Shown: positions 45,032 to 54,386 of the stretch, one piece after another
How the letters are laid out: each line of letters opens with the position of its first letter
Position numbering within the stretch: the first letter of the stretch is position 1
Virus record (IMG/VR): IMGVR_UViG_3300048815_000026
Location: 1 to 64,000 of that record
Source: a virus
Length of the DNA stretch: 64,000 bases
Strand: one strand, 5' to 3'
Program-made: the position numbers and the translations under genes
Notes under the pieces: generated by a model
Databases searched by the model: none
What the model saw: only the letters and a program-made list of their open reading frames with translations
What the model was told of the DNA's origin: nothing

Positions 45032-47971
45032 CTACTGCGTGCATGAGTACCCCCAGATGTAAAGCGTCGAGGACGCCAGCGCCGACGACCCCGAAGTGAT
45101 CGCAAACGCCGTGTTCGAACCCACCGGCACATACGCCTGCCCGGCCCCGCTAAGCGCCGAAGCCGCGGCATTCGCCGGCCACAGCGAACACTTCGCCAGG
45201 GTCGCGTACGCCGTCCCAAACGTCCCCGTCGCAATGGTCGAGGACGCCGCCGGCGAACTCCCCGTGGTCACACTCAGATAGCCGGACACATCATTCGAAT
45301 TGGCATTCGCCGCCAGCGTGGGACCGGTCCCCGCACCGCTCCCCGCCGCCCAGGTGGGCACCGAAGCATACGTCCCCGCAGCCATGCCTCCAAGATGCTT
45401 GGCCTGCACCAGGCCCGTCACCGTGCTCTGCGGCTCCAGCACGCTCGACGCCTGCGTCATGTCGATGGTGATCGGGAACCCGCACCCGCCGTACTGGTTG
45501 AATGAAAAGCTCTCCGTCGACAGCGTCGGATACTGGTCCAGCCAGCCCACAGATTCCGTCTGCTGCGCCCCCGAAGCCCAGCATTTCGATTGGTAATAAA
45601 GCACCGCACCATTCACGTAACTGCCGCTGGTCGCCCCGGCGGTGGGCAGAAAGTAGTAGTTGGGCGGCACAAAGCTCTGGATCATGCCCCCATTGCGGAA
45701 CACCATCGAGTGCCCGGGATCGGTGTACGTGTAGGTGGTCGCCGCATTGGCCGCCGTCGGCCCCAGGTAGCCGGTCGCCGTCGCATAAGTGATCGCGATG
45801 TTCCACATCGAATGCGATCCGCTGGTCGACGCATCGTAAATCTGGCCGGTGAAGCTGGTGGCGTTGGTGTCATTCACATTGATATTCGTGAGGTTCACGA
45901 AGCCCACGGCTGTGTTGGCCAGGTAAACCGCGTCAATGCCCGTCGAAACCTGATTGACCGCATTGAAGGCGAGCCCGGTGCCTGTCAGCCGGTTGGTGTT
46001 CTGGTCATAGAGGCCATAGGTGCCCACGTCCGTGCATTTAATGGCATCCAGGTTGACCTCGTTGCCTTCGGTCTGCAAGCAGCCGGTGGTGTTGCCATTG
46101 CCCACGTCGTAGAAGACCAGGTTCGAGGCCTGGACGTCGTCATTCTGGTACTCCGCCATCTGCAGGCCCCAGCTGGAGACGTGGGTGGCTTCGATGTTCG
46201 AAAAGGCGATATGCGAAATCGGCCCCGATGGGTTGGTCCCCACATTGACGTAGAGAGCCTGGGCCGTGGCCACGTTGAGCGGATTGCTCCCGTATCCGGT
46301 GCCGTAGATGGCGCCGTTCGAAATGGCGACGCGATCAGGCCAGTGGGCAGTAGTGGTGCTGGGATCTTGCCCAACAAAAACGCTCTCCTTGGCGCTGCCC
46401 ACAATCGAGAAGCCGTCCACCGCCACGTTGCGGCAGGAATTCACCAGGATCCCTTCCAGGTCATTCGAACTGGTGATGTTCGCGGCCGTGATCTGCTCGC
46501 AGGGAATGGAGTGCGCGGTGTACTCGGAATCGAACCAGCTCACCTCGAAGCAGGCATCCTGGTTGTTCTGGCACGCCAGGCCATCGACCCGCAGATCCTG
46601 ATTGTTGATCATGAACGTGCCGTTAGCGTAGAAGTTCGAAACCTTCAGGTTCTTGATAGAGGTGTGAACTGAGCTCGCCAGCCGAAGTCCTGATAAGTCA
46701 CCGTTGTTGAGCGAGACATTCTCGATCCGGCAATTAGTGCAAGTCTCGATGTCGACCGCATAGCCGCTGGAACGGGTGGTGGCCGTAGGGGTAAAGGAGA
46801 CCGATAAATTTGCCAGCCCGAAGCCAGTCGCACCGGTCGACTGTAAGCAGTCCGCTGCGCCGACCGTGTTACAAGCCAGGCTCGAAGCAGGACCATCTCC
46901 CCAAATGAGTACATTGTTTGCGCCAGTAAGCACAGGGCCCGAGCTGTTGTTAAGCAGATAGTTTCCCGCAGGTACATAAACGCTCTTTCCCGTGGCGCTG
47001 GCCGCGGCCACCGCATTCTGCAACCCTGCGGTGTCCAGTGACAGATTCCCCCCGGTCGCCCCGAAATCTAGAATGGAAATCGAATCCTGCAGCTTGGAAG
47101 TGACCGTCCGCGTCACCGCCCCGCTGCCACCTTGGTTGTAATTCGCGCTGGCTGCATTATTCGCCACAAACTGATCAGTGGCCACATCGGTCGAGGTGTC
47201 TCCATTGCTCTGCGTCGTCGCCGTGGTGCTGTTCGGCAGCGCCGACGCCGCAGAAAGTGACCCGGCCGATCCGCTGGTGTTCGCGTTGGGCAGCGCGTAA
47301 TCCGTCCCAGGAGTCGCCGCCACTGACAGACCAGGCGACCCGCCGCCCTTCAGCACTAGCGTGGTGTTGGGAATCGTCGCCCCGCTCACATTCACCTGCT
47401 GGTACTGCGAACCGTTCCACGCATACGACGTGTACGGCGTCGTCGTGATATCGATCAGCCCCAGCGAACTGATCCCATGCACCGAAGCGATCACCGTCGC
47501 CGGGTTGCCCGGCTGCACCAGCCGATACCACTCCCAGTTGAGGATGATCGTATTGACGCCATTGTTCGTCTGGTTGGCCGTGATGGCCTCTTGCAGCCCG
47601 CCAGTGCCCGAGGTCAGGTAATAAGGGGGGACATGGGTATAGGTGGTGCTCATGTTCACGACGCAAGCCGTGATGTACACCGAACTGGGCGTGGCGATCT
47701 CCGTGTGCGCGGGGTTGCCATCGACAATCTTGATCGGGCGCCCCGCAGCAAACGCCGCAAAATTCTTGCCTCCACCGCTCACCTGGCAAGTGCCGGCAGG
47801 AAACTGAAAGCTCCCGATGTTCTGCCCCGGCACTTGAAACTCGCCATACTCCGCGGCAATCGGCTGCCCTTCGACATTCTGCGCCTGACAGCTGATCGCG
47901 AGCACAAACCCCGCCAGCACCAGCAACACTGCGAAAATCATGGCCCTGCGATGAAGTCTTTTCATTTTCAC
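45032..47971 (-). CDS. Tailspike-like protein with signal peptide and pectate-lyase-type beta-helix
   Basis: 979 aa. Signal peptide residues 1-30 (RRAMIFAVLLVLAGFVLAIS, CQA/QN). Shared N-module ~31-200 (QNVEGQPIAAEYGEFQVPG, GGLQEAIT, TPYTSYAWNGSQY). A pectate-lyase-3 entry at ~295-350 (ISILDFGATGGNLSLDTAGL, SVYVPAGNYLLN) and a long right-handed beta-helix. The C-terminal ~90 residues match the 56429-59437 protein (LWPANAA..AL.G, then Y.WGYSCTQ). Likely polysaccharide-binding or -degrading spike; the signal peptide raises the possibility of secretion. Confidence 0.8.
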   Translation of the reverse strand: MKMKRLHRRAMIFAVLLVLAGFVLAISCQAQNVEGQPIAAEYGEFQVPGQNIGSFQFPAGTCQVSGGGKNFAAFAAGRPIKIVDGNPAHTEIATPSSVYITACVVNMSTTYTHVPPYYLTSGTGGLQEAITANQTNNGVNTIILNWEWYRLVQPGNPATVIASVHGISSLGLIDITTTPYTSYAWNGSQYQQVNVSGATIPNTTLVLKGGGSPGLSVAATPGTDYALPNANTSGSAGSLSAASALPNSTTATTQSNGDTSTDVATDQFVANNAASANYNQGGSGAVTRTVTSKLQDSISILDFGATGGNLSLDTAGLQNAVAAASATGKSVYVPAGNYLLNNSSGPVLTGANNVLIWGDGPASSLACNTVGAADCLQSTGATGFGLANLSVSFTPTATTRSSGYAVDIETCTNCRIENVSLNNGDLSGLRLASSVHTSIKNLKVSNFYANGTFMINNQDLRVDGLACQNNQDACFEVSWFDSEYTAHSIPCEQITAANITSSNDLEGILVNSCRNVAVDGFSIVGSAKESVFVGQDPSTTTAHWPDRVAISNGAIYGTGYGSNPLNVATAQALYVNVGTNPSGPISHIAFSNIEATHVSSWGLQMAEYQNDDVQASNLVFYDVGNGNTTGCLQTEGNEVNLDAIKCTDVGTYGLYDQNTNRLTGTGLAFNAVNQVSTGIDAVYLANTAVGFVNLTNINVNDTNATSFTGQIYDASTSGSHSMWNIAITYATATGYLGPTAANAATTYTYTDPGHSMVFRNGGMIQSFVPPNYYFLPTAGATSGSYVNGAVLYYQSKCWASGAQQTESVGWLDQYPTLSTESFSFNQYGGCGFPITIDMTQASSVLEPQSTVTGLVQAKHLGGMAAGTYASVPTWAAGSGAGTGPTLAANANSNDVSGYLSVTTGSSPAASSTIATGTFGTAYATLAKCSLWPANAAASALSGAGQAYVPVGSNTAFAITSGSSALASSTLYIWGYSCTQ

Positions 47972-48027
47972 TCAAAAAGAAGGGCCGGAGCCTTCGCTCC
48001 GACCCCGCCAAAGCAACTGCTTCACGA

Positions 48028-49314
48028 CTAGTTAAACGCCGGCACCTTCAACCCGGTGACCGAGGAAATCGCCTGTGGATTGTCGACCGCGTACTGCCGC
48101 GCATCCACGTAGTAGCATCCCTCGTTCGCCGTCGGATTGCCCGAGCTCGGATCATAGATTTGGAACACCCACTGTCCCGCCCGGTTCTTGAACCAGAACG
48201 GCGCCTTGCCCCAAACCACCTTCAACCACGAACCGAACTCCATGAAGTCGATCCTGGTCTGGTCGGCGTGAATGTTCCTCACCACCTCGCGGCCGGCAAT
48301 CTTGAACATGTTCTGGTTGGCTGCCACACCGTCATAGTTGCCGGTGAAGTTGCCGCTCCCAGACGTCCATTCCTGCCTGGCAAAGCCCATCTCCTCGTAC
48401 GCCTGGATCTGAGAAGGATGTGCATGCCATACCTGCGACTTCAGCGCGTCGGTGCCCAGCGACTGCTCTACGCGGGAAAGCGCAGCGCGAATCATCGGCA
48501 GCGACAACGGAGCGCCGCCCGCGGCCACACCGTTCGCCACTACATAGTTCTGCGTCCGGTTGATGCCCAGGTACGTGCCCGTGGTCGAGGTGTTGTGAAA
48601 GTATGGAATCCCGTACCAGAACACAGGAGTCGTCGCCGCCACGCCGGCCACCATGATGAAGTCCCCGGCCACCGTGCCCGAAGGAACCGCGTCTACCGTG
48701 ATCGACTGCGCCGAACCCAGCTTGTTGTTGACGTTGTTGACGTAGCAGGTGCCCCGCAGTGCGTAGGTGTTCGACATCACCTGCAGCTGCTGGCCCTGTC
48801 CGATCAGCCTGGCGCCCCACGGCGTCGACGTCAGGATGATCGGGTTGGCCCCGCCGCCGGCATAGCTGGCGTCCACCTGGGCAATCTTTCCATCGCCGGC
48901 TTGCTGCAGGAACTGATCGCGATTCTTTGCCATCTGCACTGCAACATCGGCCAGGGTCTTGGTCACCGGGTTTTCGGAAACTACCTTCGGCCCACCCTCA
49001 CCAATGATGTCCACCAGGCGCGAATACTCCACCGGGATGCAAATCGCCAGCGGCGTCAGCGTGCCCTGATCCCACTGCGAAAAGCTGCCCGTGGGAAGAA
49101 TGCCGCCATCCAGGTTGAACATGGCGACGTTGCCCGGGAAAGAGGTTTGGAAGCGCACACGAAAACTGCGCAAAGAAACCGGGGTGATCGAACCGCGCTC
49201 GGAAATCTTCGCATCCAAACGCGCTTCTTTTTCAATAAGCAGCTTGATGACCTCGTTCAAGGCCTCAAGCTGCAGCTGCTGTGTCGTTGACGCTGCACCA
49301 GTCACTGCGGCCAT
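48028..49314 (-). CDS. Major capsid protein
   Basis: 428 aa. N-terminal helix LQLEALNEVIKLLIEKEARL, SLRSFRVRFQTSFPGNVAMF, and the HK97-like elements: a spine helix region (NPVTKTLADVAVQMAKNRDQ) and a C-terminal beta segment ending FQIYDPSSGNPTANEGCYYV. Lies immediately downstream of scaffold and portal in transcription order, as expected. Capsid identity rests on synteny, size and pattern. Confidence 0.8.
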   Translation of the reverse strand: MAAVTGAASTTQQLQLEALNEVIKLLIEKEARLDAKISERGSITPVSLRSFRVRFQTSFPGNVAMFNLDGGILPTGSFSQWDQGTLTPLAICIPVEYSRLVDIIGEGGPKVVSENPVTKTLADVAVQMAKNRDQFLQQAGDGKIAQVDASYAGGGANPIILTSTPWGARLIGQGQQLQVMSNTYALRGTCYVNNVNNKLGSAQSITVDAVPSGTVAGDFIMVAGVAATTPVFWYGIPYFHNTSTTGTYLGINRTQNYVVANGVAAGGAPLSLPMIRAALSRVEQSLGTDALKSQVWHAHPSQIQAYEEMGFARQEWTSGSGNFTGNYDGVAANQNMFKIAGREVVRNIHADQTRIDFMEFGSWLKVVWGKAPFWFKNRAGQWVFQIYDPSSGNPTANEGCYYVDARQYAVDNPQAISSVTGLKVPAFN

Positions 49315-49550
49315 GCATTTGTCCTCGACCCACCCAAGGGTCTGCTAAGCGGCTCCCGCGGTAAAGACTTCTGTCTTTCCCCTCGGTATCCGCGCTAGAG
49401 GGCTGTCTCACCCCTTAAAACCCCCCTTTAAAAGGGTATTTAATGGGCGGCACACTGCTGCGACTGCGCTCTCATTCGCCTTTCGTTGCCCTATCGCCGG
49501 GAGGTTGCGGCGCGTACCATCCTGAGCCAAGCGAACTCAACCGCAAAACT
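49315..49550 (-). other. Scaffold-capsid intergenic region
   Basis: 236 bp without a gene. Contains the 45-nt element (copy 2), a CCCTTT-A-AAAGGG near-palindrome (49424-49437) that may be a weak terminator or processing site, and near 49517-49536 a CATCCTGAGC...AGCGAAC string resembling the start of the host-style repeat. A capsid promoter could be here but none is clear. Confidence 0.5.
49349..49393 (-). repeat. 45-nt structured element, copy 2
   Basis: Same ends as copy 1 (GCGGATACCGAGGG ... GGGAGCCGC). The inner hairpin here is AAAGAC-AGAA-GTCTTT, a perfect 6-bp stem. The leader-peptide ATG seen in the other copies is AAG. It lies 35 bp before the major capsid start. Confidence 0.8.
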
Positions 49551-51209
49551 TTAACGGCCACCGGATGTCAAAAGCTGCAACACCCGCGGCAAAATCAATT
49601 CCCGCGCCACCTTGTCAAACGGCTTGCCGGGATTAGCCCGCTGCCACTCCGCCTGGGCCGTATCGAACGCCGTCGACGCACCCACCGGCTGCCCCGCCGT
49701 CGAACCCGCCGGCGCCGTCGATCCCCGCGGCTCCGTCTGCCGGGTAGCCTCAGCCTGGCTGGCCTCTTTGGCCTGCTTCGCCTTGGCCCCGGTCACAATC
49801 TGCACTCCGGCCGCCTCCAGATCGTCCATCGCAATATCCGGCAAATACAACTGGATCGCCCGATCGACGACTGCCAACCGCCGCCCCCGCGACTTATCTC
49901 CGACCGGCAGCCGCTGCAGTTGCAGCATTTGCCTCTTGAACCCGGGATTATCGCCGATCTTCTTCCATAGTTTTTCCTGAATCCCCTTCGGCAGCGTCTC
50001 CTCGAGATAGGGGCTGATCGCGCTGCCCTGCGCCTTCACCCGCGCGATGATCTTGCCAATCTCGCTGTCTGCCCGCGTCCGCGCATCCTTGATCAAGCTC
50101 GTTTCGAACTGCTGCCGCGTCTGCACCTGCGAGCCGTGCTCCCGCTCTCGCAGCTTGGCCTCCCGCCGCTCGATGTCCTCCACCTTGCGCCGCAGGTTCT
50201 CCGGCAGCGCCTGCGAGTCCTCTTTCTTCGGATCCCGCATCTCCGCCAACATCTCGTCATATTGCTTCTTCAGCCGGAAATCTTTGTCGTAAGCCGCCTG
50301 CGCCTGCTCTGTGGTCTCTATCTCCGGCGCCTTGTGATACTGGTTGGCCTCCAGCCGATCGGAAACGTCCGCTAGGCGGTGCTCGATGTCCATCGCCACC
50401 ACGTTGTCGACGAACCCATAGAAGTCGTCGCCAATCACCGGGCGGCCGTTCTGCATCAGAACATTTCCGTCGTCGTCCCGCTCATAGCAGAGCTCTGCCA
50501 TCTTCCCCAGGGCCTTCATGGTGCCCTCTTTGGTGGTCGAGGACATGAAGACTTCAGACATCTCGTTGAACGCCGTGGCCGACGTCACCGCTTCCTTGGC
50601 CGACTCCAGGTCAGGGAAAATTTCCCGGTAAGGCTTCAGCTCCGCAGCTTCCCGCGTCGTCTTGTATAGCTGCCCCTTCAGCTTCGGATCGCTCTCCAGC
50701 AGCTTCCCAAACTCCGGGTTGTCGGTCACCATCTTGGTGAGCGCTTCCGGGGTGATGATCGGCTCCCGCATCAGGGGAGGCTGTTCCTCCGTGGCCGGCT
50801 TCTCCTCTGCTTTTTCTGCGGGGGTTTCAGGAGCCGCCACCGGCGCGGCCTCCGTCGCAGCCGCCGCCGGATCCACGGCCGGCAGTTCCACCGCCACCGT
50901 CGGCTCCTCGGAAACTTCTGGCTCAGGCGGAGCCGTCTTGGCCTTCTCGGCCGCCACCGCCAGGCGCTCCTGCACCAGAGCCTGCAGATATTCATCGCTG
51001 CCCGGCTTGAACCGGCTGTCATTGGGGTCAATGTGCGACTCGACGCCGCTGCTTGCCCCAAACGTCTTCCCCGGCTGCGCAACTGGAGCCGCCGCCGCTG
51101 GAGCGGAAACAGGGGCTGCTGGCGCTGCCGCAGGGGCTGCCGCGGGTGCGGGTGCTGCTGCTGGCGCCGCTGCCGGCGCGGGTGCTGCTACTGCTGCTTC
51201 TGGTGCCAT
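49551..51209 (-). CDS. Scaffolding-like protein
   Basis: 552 aa from ATG 51209 (GAGGAAGAG upstream). An Ala/Pro repeat N-terminus (APAPAAAPAAAPAPAAAPAA), acidic middle, then coiled coils (NLRRKVEDIERREAKLRERE) and a helical C-terminus. Between portal and capsid, which fits a capsid scaffold although it is larger than most. The Pro/Ala arm may be removed or extended inside the prohead. Confidence 0.72.
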   Translation of the reverse strand: MAPEAAVAAPAPAAAPAAAPAPAAAPAAAPAAPVSAPAAAAPVAQPGKTFGASSGVESHIDPNDSRFKPGSDEYLQALVQERLAVAAEKAKTAPPEPEVSEEPTVAVELPAVDPAAAATEAAPVAAPETPAEKAEEKPATEEQPPLMREPIITPEALTKMVTDNPEFGKLLESDPKLKGQLYKTTREAAELKPYREIFPDLESAKEAVTSATAFNEMSEVFMSSTTKEGTMKALGKMAELCYERDDDGNVLMQNGRPVIGDDFYGFVDNVVAMDIEHRLADVSDRLEANQYHKAPEIETTEQAQAAYDKDFRLKKQYDEMLAEMRDPKKEDSQALPENLRRKVEDIERREAKLREREHGSQVQTRQQFETSLIKDARTRADSEIGKIIARVKAQGSAISPYLEETLPKGIQEKLWKKIGDNPGFKRQMLQLQRLPVGDKSRGRRLAVVDRAIQLYLPDIAMDDLEAAGVQIVTGAKAKQAKEASQAEATRQTEPRGSTAPAGSTAGQPVGASTAFDTAQAEWQRANPGKPFDKVARELILPRVLQLLTSGGR

Positions 51210-51269
51210 GATCTCTTCCTCACTTTTTCATCCCACTGGCAGCGCTCGATAAAACCGCGCCACCCTAAA

Positions 51270-51345
51270 CTTGTCATCCTGAGCGCAGCGAACGGACCTG
51301 CTGTGCGCCCTTCGGCCTTCCCGAATTTCAACCGGCGCAAGTAGC
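51270..51345. repeat. Host-style intergenic repeat, copy 2
   Basis: CTTGTCATCCTGAGCG ... GGACCTGCT ... GGCGCAAGTAGC, aligned end-to-end with the copy at 38005-38080. Lies in the portal-scaffold gap. TGCGCC and GGCGCA form a short stem. Confidence 0.7.
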
Positions 51346-51355
51346 CGCGAAGCGC

Positions 51356-53968
51356 CTACTGCACACTCGTGGCATTGGCGGCAATCTCTTCCGCCTTGGC
51401 TCCCAAATTCGCTACTTCCGTCAACGCCGCTACTTGCCCCTGCACGCTCTCCCCAGGAGGCAACGCCGGCATCGCCCCAATCTGCATCAACTGCGCAATC
51501 GCTGGACCACTGGCCCGCCGAATCATCGCCAACTCGTTCGCCTGATCCGGCGACAACTGCGGCGGAGGCGGTGGCGGAGGCGTCGCCGCCACCTTCCCCG
51601 CACCCACAGCCGTGCCCTGCTGCTGCGCCTGCTGCGCCAGGTCCGCCGTCTGCATGGCCACCAGCTGCGTGTAGTAGGCCATCATGTTCGCCCAGCCATC
51701 CGGCACCTCGTCCTCCAGGTCGAAATTCTTCTGCGCGTACTGCTTCACCGTCTTCCTGGCTACATCGAAGTCGTCCGTCTGCTTGGGCATGATCGACGGC
51801 AGCATCACTCCAGTCGGCTGGCCGGTCTGCGGATCCATCTGCGGAATCGGCTCCGCCTGCAGCAGCTGCGCAATAATCTGCCGCACCTTCACTCGCATCG
51901 CCTGGCCCGGAACCACCATCCCAGGAACCCCAATCGATGCCGCCGCCTGCTCCATGTTTTCGGGATCGTCAAACACCGCCTGCGCCACGGGATTCTTCTC
52001 CGCCGCGTTCAGCAGATCCATCCACCGCTGCCGCAACTCCGCCGCCGTGACCGGTAAACCCTGGTCAGTGTCCGAGTAAGCACGCACGCTGCCCTGCAAA
52101 TCATCCAACTTGACATACTCGTTCCTAAACTCCGACCCCTGGTCCTCCACTACCTTGCGCATGTCCTCCGTCAAGTTGTCCTTGGCGCAGTTCACCGCCA
52201 GCATGTCCGCCTCGGCATGCTCATCCTTCAGGTTTTCCCAGTAGATATTCAGCTTGCCCAGCGCCGTGTTCAGCTGCTGCTGCTGCCCGCCAAAGGTCTC
52301 GATCGACGGATCGCCCTCGCCTCCATACAGCTGCGGTGGCACCCCGGCAAACATCTGCGCATTGAAGGCCTGGTTCTTCTGGTACTCCATCGCCTCCTGA
52401 ATCTTCAGCTCGATCTCGAACTGCCACAGCGCATCCTGCAGCCGCTGCGAACCCGGAGGCCCCGTCTTCTTCAACTTCACCGGGTTCAGAATCCCCGGCA
52501 GCAACGGCTTGCCTTGAAACGCCTTCGACCCGATCAGATCCTCGTTGGCCAGCAACAGCCCGCAGAACCCGCGGTCAATGCCCTCCTGCAAGATGTTCGA
52601 CAGGTCGTTGTACTTCTTCTGGAACGGCACCACCACGTCACCCGGGGTCGGCGGATACATGCCAAACTTCTCGTGCGTCCCCGCCCATGTCCACTCCTTC
52701 GTCAGCGACGCTTCGCGCGCATTCAGGAACGTCTGCCCCGTCGAAACCAGCAACATCCCCGAAGGGAACATTGCCCGCATCCGGTCCCCAAACGCCTTGT
52801 CGTTCTCGATATCCCACGCCCAAGGCTGAATCCAGGTCCGCGACAGCGTCGGCTTCTGGTCGTTCAGAATCGAAATCTGCCCGTCCGTCTGCGAGTACGT
52901 TTGCTGCCGCGCAATCCGATCAATGGTTCCGTTGGCCGAGAGCTCCGACGTTGCCGAAGCCTGGATCTGGTCATACATCCCCGGGTAAGCCGCTCGTAGC
53001 GCCCCAACATGCACCTCCACCTCGAGATTTAGGATGGGCGTCTGCCGCAGCTTCTGCGCCGTGGGATCCACATCGATCTCCAGCGGCGAATACAAATCCT
53101 GCGCCACCATCCCCTGCGGCACTTCCTGCGTGCCCACCTGGCGCACCACCGGCCCACTCACCGCTGGATAGAACGAATCCTCGCCCATCCCGGCGCCGCA
53201 GTTAGGGCAAGCCAGGTTGCCTACCGCCGGCGTGATTCCGGTCGCATCGGGAGAACTATCCGTCCCGCAACCATGGCAATGCATCCGCGCCGGCATGATC
53301 TCCGTCTCGGTAGCATTGAAGATCGGCTCCGGCTTGGTCCCCCAGCGCTCCTCGCTCACCAGGTAGCGCGTGTGCCGAAACGCCGCGCCCATGGCCCAGA
53401 AGTAAAGCAGCTGCGCCTTCAACAGCGACGCCTCGCCGTTCTGCTGCTCCACAATGTCGATCAGCGTTTGCGCCGCCTTGGCCGTGGTCGTATCAGCCAG
53501 CTGGTCGGCATCCCGCGGCATCCACTTCGATTTCGGCACCTGCGGACACAACGCGGCCACAAACCCCGTGGCCAGCATCTGGTAAAAGTTGTTGCAGTAG
53601 CGATAGAGGTCAGTGTCGTCGGCGTCCTCCGCATGCCCATTCCCACCGCCAAAGCCCACCCAGTCGAAGGCATCGGAGAACTGCGCCGTCCCCGGCCCAA
53701 AGCTGATGTACTGGTTGCCCTTGAAGAACTCCATGTTCTCCGAGCACCGCTGCATCAAAATCAGCCGGTTTTGCGACCACTGATCTTTGTACTGGCGCAC
53801 CACTCCGATGCACCGCTGCTGATCCTCTTCGCTCAGCTGCCCGCTATTCTGCGGCTCGTTCGCCGTGCCCACCATGGGATCGGAGGGAGTATGCTCCTGG
53901 CCCTGCTGCGGAGGCGTCTGTGGGAACAATTGCGATGTCTGGGTCAGATCAAGTCCGGCTGTCGCCAA
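51356..53968 (-). CDS. Portal protein (large, podovirus-type)
   Basis: 870 aa from TTG 53968 (AAGGAAACAGG upstream). NRLILMQRCSENMEFFKGNQ and RYCNNFYQMLATGFVAALCP open the portal fold; FEIELKIQEAMEYQKNQAFN lies in the stem/wing helices; a Pro-run and helical tail (ATPPPPPPPQLSPDQ) follow. A zinc-ribbon insertion, CHGCG near ~237 and CPNCG near ~262, is atypical. Forms the dodecameric DNA channel where terminase and adaptors dock. Size, order and helices support the call. Confidence 0.8.
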   Translation of the reverse strand: MATAGLDLTQTSQLFPQTPPQQGQEHTPSDPMVGTANEPQNSGQLSEEDQQRCIGVVRQYKDQWSQNRLILMQRCSENMEFFKGNQYISFGPGTAQFSDAFDWVGFGGGNGHAEDADDTDLYRYCNNFYQMLATGFVAALCPQVPKSKWMPRDADQLADTTTAKAAQTLIDIVEQQNGEASLLKAQLLYFWAMGAAFRHTRYLVSEERWGTKPEPIFNATETEIMPARMHCHGCGTDSSPDATGITPAVGNLACPNCGAGMGEDSFYPAVSGPVVRQVGTQEVPQGMVAQDLYSPLEIDVDPTAQKLRQTPILNLEVEVHVGALRAAYPGMYDQIQASATSELSANGTIDRIARQQTYSQTDGQISILNDQKPTLSRTWIQPWAWDIENDKAFGDRMRAMFPSGMLLVSTGQTFLNAREASLTKEWTWAGTHEKFGMYPPTPGDVVVPFQKKYNDLSNILQEGIDRGFCGLLLANEDLIGSKAFQGKPLLPGILNPVKLKKTGPPGSQRLQDALWQFEIELKIQEAMEYQKNQAFNAQMFAGVPPQLYGGEGDPSIETFGGQQQQLNTALGKLNIYWENLKDEHAEADMLAVNCAKDNLTEDMRKVVEDQGSEFRNEYVKLDDLQGSVRAYSDTDQGLPVTAAELRQRWMDLLNAAEKNPVAQAVFDDPENMEQAAASIGVPGMVVPGQAMRVKVRQIIAQLLQAEPIPQMDPQTGQPTGVMLPSIMPKQTDDFDVARKTVKQYAQKNFDLEDEVPDGWANMMAYYTQLVAMQTADLAQQAQQQGTAVGAGKVAATPPPPPPPQLSPDQANELAMIRRASGPAIAQLMQIGAMPALPPGESVQGQVAALTEVANLGAKAEEIAANATSVQ

Positions 53969-53969
53969 G

Positions 53970-54386
53970 CTATGCCTGTTTCCTTCCCTGTTTCACGCCG
54001 TTTTCCTCAGCTTCTGCAAACATCGCAGCAAGTTTAGGGTTTTCCGGCTCGCCCTCGGCCACCCACTTCACCGTCGGACCCACCTTCGCCTTGTTGTGCT
54101 CCCGCCAATTCCGCCGCGTGAGCGCTTCGGCCAGCTTCGACGGCCGCCGCTTCAACGCCAGCAACCGCTGAATCACCGACTCCGCATCCTTCTCCGGATC
54201 CGGCTCCGGCTCCTGTTCCGCTACCTCGATCTCTGCCGGCGGCTGATGAAACAGCGGCCCGCCCAGGCCAATCGCGCCCAGGCGGTCATAGACCACCTTC
54301 CGCTCCTCCCGCATCTCGGCAATCTGCGCCTGCAACAGCGACACAATCACCTCGTGCATGGATCGCGAAACCCAAGGCCACTTCAC
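53970..54386 (-). CDS. Hypothetical protein upstream of portal
   Basis: 138 aa from GTG 54386 (TAGTG overlap; TTG 54395 or ATG 54359 possible). Coiled coil at the start (VIVSLLQAQIAEMREERKVV), an acidic middle (EVAEQEPEPDPEKDAESVIQ) and a basic end. Could be a terminase or portal accessory; unrecognised. Confidence 0.62.
   Translation of the reverse strand: MKWPWVSRSMHEVIVSLLQAQIAEMREERKVVYDRLGAIGLGGPLFHQPPAEIEVAEQEPEPDPEKDAESVIQRLLALKRRPSKLAEALTRRNWREHNKAKVGPTVKWVAEGEPENPKLAAMFAEAEENGVKQGRKQA

Noticed and set aside
44758-45234. Upstream extension of the 44050 gene frame
   Set aside because: Arg/Gly-rich translation antisense in quality, overlapping the real 44754-45008 gene and the spike 3' end; TTG 44757 has AGGAGG and a TTGA overlap.
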